Shown one piece after another: positions 59,301 through 64,000 of a stretch of DNA of 64,000 nucleotides (positions are counted from its first letter, which is position 1; each line of letters begins with the position of its first letter). Origin of the DNA: Mugil cephalus (taxonomy: Eukaryota > Chordata > Actinopteri > Mugiliformes > Mugilidae); NCBI RefSeq assembly GCF_022458985.1, contig NC_061781.1, positions 16,647,001 through 16,711,000 on the forward strand, read 5' to 3'. Below the pieces are notes generated by a model that did not search any database, was not told where the DNA came from, and saw only the letters and a program-made list of their open reading frames with translations. A program made the translations under genes and the position numbers.

Positions 59301-61262
59301 AAGTGCTTGGCTGAGTTGGAGGTGTTTCCACCCTTAGCCAGGCACGTTTTAAAACGCTGTTTGCATAGTGGTGTGTCGGTGTTAATTGCCATCCTCATTT
59401 GTTTTCAGACCGAAGTAGTCTTATATTGCACTTCGCGCTGCTGCTTTGTCCACGAGTGGCGGCGTGGTGAGCGCTGCAGCAGCCATTCCTCTCCCTCTCC
59501 CTCTCTACAAATGCAGTTTAGTACCGTTTTAAATGCGTCAGTACCCCGCTACCAATTTAGTACCGGTATACCGAGCAACCCTACTACATGTTGTGTTAGT
59601 TTATGTTGCTATAAGTTCAGTTTTATTCAGTTAAGCTGTGTTGACTGTTTATTTTTGTAGAGATTTCCTTTGTTTTTTTCGTGTATTACGGAGACACTTA
59701 TAAATAAACGCACTGCCCAGGCAACATTACAAAAGCACAGGGTGTATGCATTTGTGGTGTCAGCACAGAAAAGACACTTTTAAAACGTTCCACTGAAGTC
59801 ATACGACAGGAAAATGAGACTCACATGGTTCACTCTCTGGTGAAAACAACGTTACTAAACAGTGAGCAGTAATATCTAGACTTCTAAAGGCCTTGTGCGA
59901 ATAGGACGCTGGGTTGAATTATGATATTAATACACCATCCAATAGTGCTACTGAGCCACTAGAATGTACTGTAGCCACATTAACTGGCTCAATACACAAA
60001 TATGGAATAGTTAAAACTAAGAAAAATGAGAAATGAGAAATAAATAACATCAACCATCTTGTGACAATTCAATGTTGTGATGAAAATTTTTTTGTGTGGA
60101 TGTTACTTAGACATGTTCCACCCAACTATAGACCAGGCCAAGAAACCCCACTCCATAGCAATGACACTCCTTGGTATTAGCAGCCATCCCCAGCAGGATG
60201 CAGCCTGACACAGACACACACAAGAAAACGGTTTAGGAACTTTTTTTTTTTTTTTGACATGAAAAACAGCACAAGGTGGTGCCTGGCCTCCAAATCTTCC
60301 ACATTCCTGATCAAATATCCGTGGGAGGCGCTGTAACAGACCTGATCCACAGCCCCTCCTCTCAACCCACAGGACACAAGATCTCTAAACCGAGGCCTTA
60401 GAGACACCACACCACACACTGATACACCATGCTAGCACACTTTTTAGACGGCAACTTAGCATCAAAAAGTGTCATCTCTGCAGGGATTTAATGACAACAA
60501 GGAGTTATTTATTTTATTTAGCGAGTTCCTTGTATTAATCAACATACTCGGACTTGGAATTTAAGTTAAAACCTCCACAACCTAAACAAAAAGCTATGAA
60601 AGCCTGTACGAACTCTTAGACATGCTCAAGTCACAAACCCATTTAAGACATTTAAGAAAACACACGCACACGGAAAAAAATGTAAACAAGAACTTCTCAC
60701 ATTCACATCCTCCACAGACCGTATCGCTGCGTGATGGGGGGAAAAAAAAATGTGTGTCTGATCATTGGATTATATCCAGATACTGTAAAGTATGTGGCGC
60801 AGTTACAGTTAAAATCATTTTGTAGCCAGTTAAGAAAAACATATGGTAAGTCAACTAACGCCAACCATCACTGTCGTAACAAGTTACGCGTTAACCCAAA
60901 ACCCAGATGGACAACGGAACGAAGTAGCAGAAGTTACTACTCACATCTCACTACGGCATAGTAGCGTTTGAGTCTCTTATTATTCTTACTACCTGCATTT
61001 AATTAATTAAAGTGACGTCTTATTTGCTATAAATGACCAAAATGGTGCTGAAGCTAAATTCAATTCAAATCTCTGCAGGTAATAGTTTCTGTTGCACCCG
61101 AGTAAACACGAAGCAGGAACGACGAAAAATAAACAGTTTACCTTCGGTGTTTCTGCTCATCAGTGTAACTGACAGCACCAGCAGTAGTTTACAACTCACG
61201 GAGATTTCACGGTTCAGGAAAATGTTGCCCATAAAGGGCACACAAAAAAGACGTGGCTCCAT
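44308..61262 (-). CDS. Nectin/PVR-like receptor, gene 4 (392 aa, shortened tail)
   Basis: Exons on the minus strand: 61142-61262 (signal), 49995-50333 (V-type Ig), 49611-49907 (second Ig), 47117-47210 and 44804-44961 (third Ig), 44471-44582 (transmembrane), then 44308-44365 to the stop inside the first tail exon (exon end 44292). The extracellular part is intact. In the tail exon an extra T after the AGC codon creates TAA (44308-44310), removing the last residues found in gene 3. The stop is only 16 nt before the exon junction, so decay of the transcript is not expected. The first intron is about 10.8 kb because some 9.3 kb lies at about 50,560-59,815 that is absent from gene 1; it holds several transposons. 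Joining the distant signal exon to these exons is inferred from order and phase. Confidence 0.78.
45205..45420 (-). pseudogene. LINE ORF2 linker fragment in gene 4 intron
   Basis: This is the paralogue of 14,262-14,474, with small indels that break the frame. It shows that genes 1 and 4 share the long form of the intron that splits the third Ig domain. Confidence 0.4.
46626..46988. mobile_element. Insertion with a hAT-like end, specific to gene 4
   Basis: Compared with gene 1 (about 15,705), gene 4 has some 360 bp extra between 'ggtgtgggtgtgatt' and 'cctttcgctaaaggcac'. The insert contains 'gttagtaacgccgttt' and 'taacgccgttattcccatca', which on the minus strand reads like the end of a common fish hAT family. 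Target duplications are not clear. Confidence 0.45.
47772..48005 (+). repeat. tRNA-derived SINE in gene 4 intron
   Basis: It has an A-box TAGCTCAGCAGG (47,778-47,789), a B-box GGTTTGATTCC (47,822-47,832) and the conserved body ending near 'gagcaactttgagtgtctat' and 'gctatataaa'. It is the same insertion as the one in gene 1 at 16.9 kb. No intact tRNA acceptor stem is present, so I do not call a tRNA gene. Confidence 0.7.
48109..49080 (+). pseudogene. Tc1-like transposon relic (catalytic half) in gene 4 intron
   Basis: It starts with the same terminal sequence as the gene 1 relic, then jumps near 48,680 to the catalytic half, reading '[20 protein letters not shown]', '[15 protein letters not shown]' and '[18 protein letters not shown]' (second catalytic Asp). 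A stop follows, then '[20 protein letters not shown]', with the third acidic residue as E. The middle of the protein is deleted and the right terminus is not evident. Confidence 0.7.
50700..51190 (-). pseudogene. Tc1/mariner relic, minus strand (gene 4 first intron)
   Basis: The minus-strand frame (50,805-51,143) includes '[14 protein letters not shown]', which matches the conserved stretch before the third catalytic residue of a fish Tc1/mariner family, and then drifts. The 167-codon frame on the opposite strand (50,695-51,198) is antisense to this relic and has no motif of its own. Confidence 0.5.
51196..51961. mobile_element. hAT-type element with perfect 8-bp target duplication
   Basis: The left end TAGGGATCGACCGATTAT and the right end (inverted) TAGAGATAGACCGATATG match over most positions. 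Identical GCATTATT repeats lie at 51,188-51,195 and 51,962-51,969. The subterminal parts are rich in 'atcgg' motifs in both orientations. No transposase frame is seen, so it is non-autonomous. It lies in the first intron of gene 4, at the edge of the Tc1/mariner relic. Confidence 0.85.
52424..53260. mobile_element. Two adjacent insertions relative to the gene 2 intron
   Basis: Aligned with gene 2 (27,480-27,505), gene 4 has an extra block at about 52,424-52,770 and another at about 52,788-53,260. The second has imperfect inverted ends (gcctgtaaccggt and, inverted, gcatgtaaccgat). It also contains a 27-bp stretch starting 'ctctcatcagccatctttgc' twice, about 130 bp apart. I cannot assign either to a family. 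Confidence 0.45.
53630..55060. other. Stretch within gene 4 intron, nothing recognised
   Basis: This is AT-rich sequence without paralogues in the window. The 128-codon plus-strand frame at 54,622-55,008 is rich in Ser, Phe and Leu, has no motif, and reflects a pyrimidine-rich tract. Confidence 0.45.
55554..55700 (-). pseudogene. Possible C-terminal exon of the element-borne gene
   Basis: After a 'ctctctcatcag'-type acceptor on the minus strand, the frame reads '[19 protein letters not shown]' and on to a stop at 55,554. The frame is regular and acidic and lies downstream of the zinc-finger relic on the same strand. I do not recognise the domain, so the link is inference. Confidence 0.35.
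56690..57107 (-). pseudogene. C2H2-like zinc-finger protein relic with two frameshifts
   Basis: Starting at 57,107, the first frame has [19 protein letters not shown] with a C-x2-C and H-x4-H pattern, then a '[19 protein letters not shown]' finger. A frameshift near 56,930 continues in '[20 protein letters not shown]', and another near 56,815 in '[19 protein letters not shown]'. Four fingers in this order resemble N-terminal regions of fish multi-copy proteins tied to DNA transposons. The frameshifts make it a pseudogene. Confidence 0.6.
58792..59583 (-). mobile_element. hAT-type element with near-perfect 8-bp target duplication
   Basis: The left end TAGTGTTGTCACGATACC and the right end (inverted) TAGGGTTGCTCGGTATACC are related. 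They are flanked by GTACATGT (58,784-58,791) and CTACATGT (59,584-59,591), which differ at one base. Subterminal 'accggta' and 'cgatactttc' repeats are present. Only an N-terminal zinc-finger fragment of a transposase remains. Confidence 0.78.
59213..59398 (-). pseudogene. BED zinc-finger fragment of a hAT transposase
   Basis: The frame reads '[20 protein letters not shown]' followed by 'LHTKFRERQ', matching the His-containing second half of a BED finger (H-x4-H) from ZBED-type hAT transposases. The Cys pair upstream is damaged and no catalytic domain follows. Confidence 0.7.
60080..60420 (+). pseudogene. Tc1/mariner relic (C-terminal part), gene 4 first intron
   Basis: In broken plus frames this matches the C-terminal part of the same fish Tc1/mariner family as 8.3 and 50.8 kb: a catalytic-Asp region at 'cagcaggatgcagcc', then 'gacatgaaaaacagcacaag' and 'ctggcctccaaatcttcc'. 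A T tract interrupts it at about 60,241-60,255. Confidence 0.5.
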
Positions 61263-63084
61263 CCATTCGCTCGGAGTCTGCTCCTCACGGGAATAGCGCA
61301 AACTGACGTCTCTCTCCACCGAGACACAGCAAGCTCAAACCGTGTAATTTCCGGTGGCATTCACAGGTGCCAAAGCCGAGGCCACTGAATTCTTCTTGCG
61401 CGTCTACTTCTGTGCATGGCCAAAATGCAAAAAATTCTGGTTCAGATTTTAAAAAGCCGTTTTCCTTCATGGGTTACCTATGATGAACTGAGCTCATAGC
61501 AGTAGATAGATATTCCTCCTCTGTCCTATCTATTCCTGGTGCTGCCTGCTGATGAGGATCTCAGTAGAAATGCTCTGCTCAGTGCAGACTCTCTCTCTCT
61601 CTGCGGTTCGTCCTGCTTGGATCTCCAGTGCACCATGTGACAATTTTTTTAATTAAGCAATATTACCGAGAGGGTGTGCTTTAACGTCATCTGAGCACCG
61701 AATAAATACCTGATTGAAGGTCAAACATATTTACATGCATGCACAAGAAAAATAAAATATTTACATTTGAAGACAAAAATCCTGAAGTTCCTGGTAAAGT
61801 AAAAATAAACACAACAGACAGTCATCATGAAAACTCAGTGAGGAAGCTGCTGCAAGTCAGAATAAGAGAACTGAGACAACCTTCAAGAGATTAAATTAAA
61901 ACTTCATATCGACATAATTACCAGTGAATTAAATTATACTAACTGAATTCTACTCAGTTATTTTACTTTTACTATTAATGTCTTCAGGTGATGGTTTTAA
62001 ATATAAACATGGTTTTGTCTTTTGAAAGAAGAGTTGTGTAGACTTGGTCTGTATGCACCACATCAAAGCTGAGGTCTTATTATTATACTGTATCACCAAC
62101 TAACCACTAAACCTCATGACCACTCAGACATTTTTCGTGGCCATATAGGTGAAGGTCACAGGTCGCTGTGACATGACTCAACATTATAAAAAAAATGATC
62201 AAAGTCAAAAGAAAAAGTAAACTTTGTCAATTGTGTGCAACAGGAAGGAAATCTTTCTTCAATGGACCAAAGTGCAACAACTTAAACAGAACGTACATGT
62301 CAGCACATCTGACACACACATATATACATATACATACATGTATAAATAATATAAGCTAAGGCACATGGCAATTGCCAGGACACAGTGCAGACACCGTACC
62401 ACACAGTGATGCAACTAGTCAGGATGTTCTTATAAAATGTCACAATATACAAACAGCCCTCCACAATCATCTTTGGACACATATTTATTTATAAAACATT
62501 TTTTATACAAAATAAGCAACCTGAGAAGTAAGAAGGATTGGACACTTTGGCTTCAAAAATAAAATGTTTCTATTGTAAAACAGGATGTGATTTGTCCACC
62601 ACCAACTGGAGGAAGGTGGTACTGCAACCCCATCATCCAGCATGTGCTTTACTTCAGACTCCAACACCCAGAGAGAGGTGAAGATGTGGGCTCACTCTCT
62701 CTCTCTGGCCTTTTCTCTTTCTTGTGTACCTTATAATCTTCTGCTATTATCAGAACTTAAAGCTGACATATCCACATTTTCTTTCTATACATTCATTTAG
62801 CACAGACGCAATACTTTACAAGTTTCCTCATGTACTAGACTCATATCTTTAGTTTGTCATCTTCCCTTATTGTTTTCAGTATTTCTTCAGTCACACATTT
62901 GCAGTAGTTTCTGATATGACAGCAGCGAGTAGAATAAAACCCTGGATATAAACTGAAACACAACAACTGTCCATGTTCTCTGTCCAACTCTTCACTGATC
63001 AGATGATCCTCAAACATTTGCTTTTGATTCTCTCATTTTCAGCTGTCGAACTCTTGTCAGTCTCGTTGCTTTTGCAACTTTCTG

Positions 63085-64000
63085 TCAAAGAGATTCCTGC
63101 AGTGAAAAAAAGAAGAAACAAATGATTTAAATCTCAAGGATCTCAGCATATTACAGAAAGAAATATTAAAAAAACAGTTCAAATTTTCAGATCAAAAAGC
63201 AGATACAACTAAAGCTACAAGTGCAAAACATAACACACCCAGACACGTGGTATTCATGCATAAAATGTTTTAAACTCTGAGGGAACACAGGGCTAAGATA
63301 CATTTTAACAAGTTAACTGTAACCTCTCCTTTACCTCTTCTCCGCCGTGCTTGGAGGAGATGTTGGAACAGTGTTTTTTACTGCTTCTCTGCTACATAAT
63401 GAAACACAAATAAATATGAAGCGAAAGGTTTACATAGCATGACCAGTATGTATTTGTATGTTAAGCTTAAATGCATAGAGGGTGACTGTAGTTGGTACCT
63501 TAGAAGAGTATTGTTTATGAAGGTACCACACTGAGGCTACAATGTTCAGGGAAAGCAGAAGACCAGATAAGGTCCAGGCAGCAGTGTAGGAGCCTAGAGC
63601 AACAAAAAACACCCAAGAATTAAAAAACATTCAGATGAAAATACTGATATAATTAATGACACTAATTAAACCAGCGTATCCGAAGGTTTTATTTCTCAGT
63701 TCAGGCTACAGTTATTAACTGTACTTTGGGTACATTTTTGTCTTGTCTTCTATATTACAGACTAGATTTAGTGACTAATGCTGCATTCACACACTGGGCC
63801 TCAGGATGTAAACGTTCCTGTACAGACAGTTACTGAAACACAAAAAGCTCCTGAAACATGAACTTAGAAGAACAGAACATTTCACAAGACGGAGCCTATC
63901 TAAGGTTTGAAAGAGTTGAGTTCAGAGGTGCCCTTAATGATGGATGCGTAGCCATTTGTGCTTATAGGGCTGTCATGATATCAGATTTTTACTTCACGAT
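63085..64000 (-). CDS. Nectin/PVR-like receptor, gene 5 (3' exons only, cut by the window edge)
   Basis: Visible exons on the minus strand: 63499-63593 (transmembrane), 63335-63391 (tail), 63085-63096 (last codons and stop). The Ig exons must lie beyond 64,000. The transmembrane exon starts [20 protein letters not shown] and is 95 nt, ending at phase 0 rather than the phase 2 of all other copies. The next exon is 57 nt instead of 61-74, and the frame returns to the ancestral one at GGEE. Between the two changes the residues are novel (SSKQRSSKKHCSN). The last exon ends after ESL because of a TGA. The sequence is closest to gene 2 in this part. Whether the gene is intact upstream cannot be seen. 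Confidence 0.7.

Noticed and set aside
1..64000. CRISPR array, bacterial operon or phage-like module
   Set aside because: There are no regularly spaced repeats with unique spacers and no compact gene strings; all coding evidence is spliced and vertebrate-like.

Overview
This window looks like teleost fish genomic DNA. Genes have short GT-AG exons and long AT-rich introns. The repeats are those typical of fish: Tc1/mariner and hAT DNA transposons, a Penelope-like retroelement, LINE fragments and tRNA-derived SINEs. I cannot name the species. There is no sign of prokaryotic gene organisation.

The main content is a head-to-tail tandem array on the minus strand, from about 12.86 kb to the right edge. 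It holds four full-length copies and one cut copy of an immunoglobulin-superfamily receptor of the nectin/PVR (poliovirus-receptor-like) type. Each copy has a signal-peptide exon (121 nt), a V-type Ig exon (339 nt), a second Ig exon (297 nt), a third Ig domain split over two exons (94 + 158 nt), a transmembrane exon and two short tail exons. Splice phases agree from end to end. Gene 1 (12,860-22,017) reads as 403 aa and gene 3 (33,774-40,779) as 416 aa, both intact. Gene 2 (23,712-30,279) has a stop codon where the membrane segment should begin, so it would be secreted or silenced. Gene 4 (44,308-61,262) is intact to the membrane but a one-base insertion shortens its tail (392 aa). Gene 5 shows only its 3' exons, with two frameshifts that cancel each other.

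Layout: 1-12 kb is a repeat-rich left flank with a possible 3' end of an unrelated plus-strand membrane receptor (3.35-3.82 kb), a LINE relic, a small hAT element with an 8-bp target duplication, Tc1/mariner scraps and a Penelope-like GIY-YIG relic inside an inverted repeat. From 12.9 kb the array begins. Repeat units start near 22.2, 30.4, 40.9 and 61.4 kb. Later insertions sit inside the array and have exact ends: a 1.6-kb Tc1-like transposon (32,040-33,652), an LTR-like element holding a nested hAT (41,313-42,974), and hAT elements at 51.2 and 58.8 kb inside the 10.8-kb first intron of gene 4. Different parts of the units group the copies differently, which points to unequal crossing-over or gene conversion.

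The products are expected to be cell-surface adhesion or immune-recognition receptors, with at least one copy possibly soluble. I found no operon, CRISPR array or wholly new enzymatic system. The most interesting signal is the evolving receptor array and how its individual copies have changed their membrane anchors and tails.
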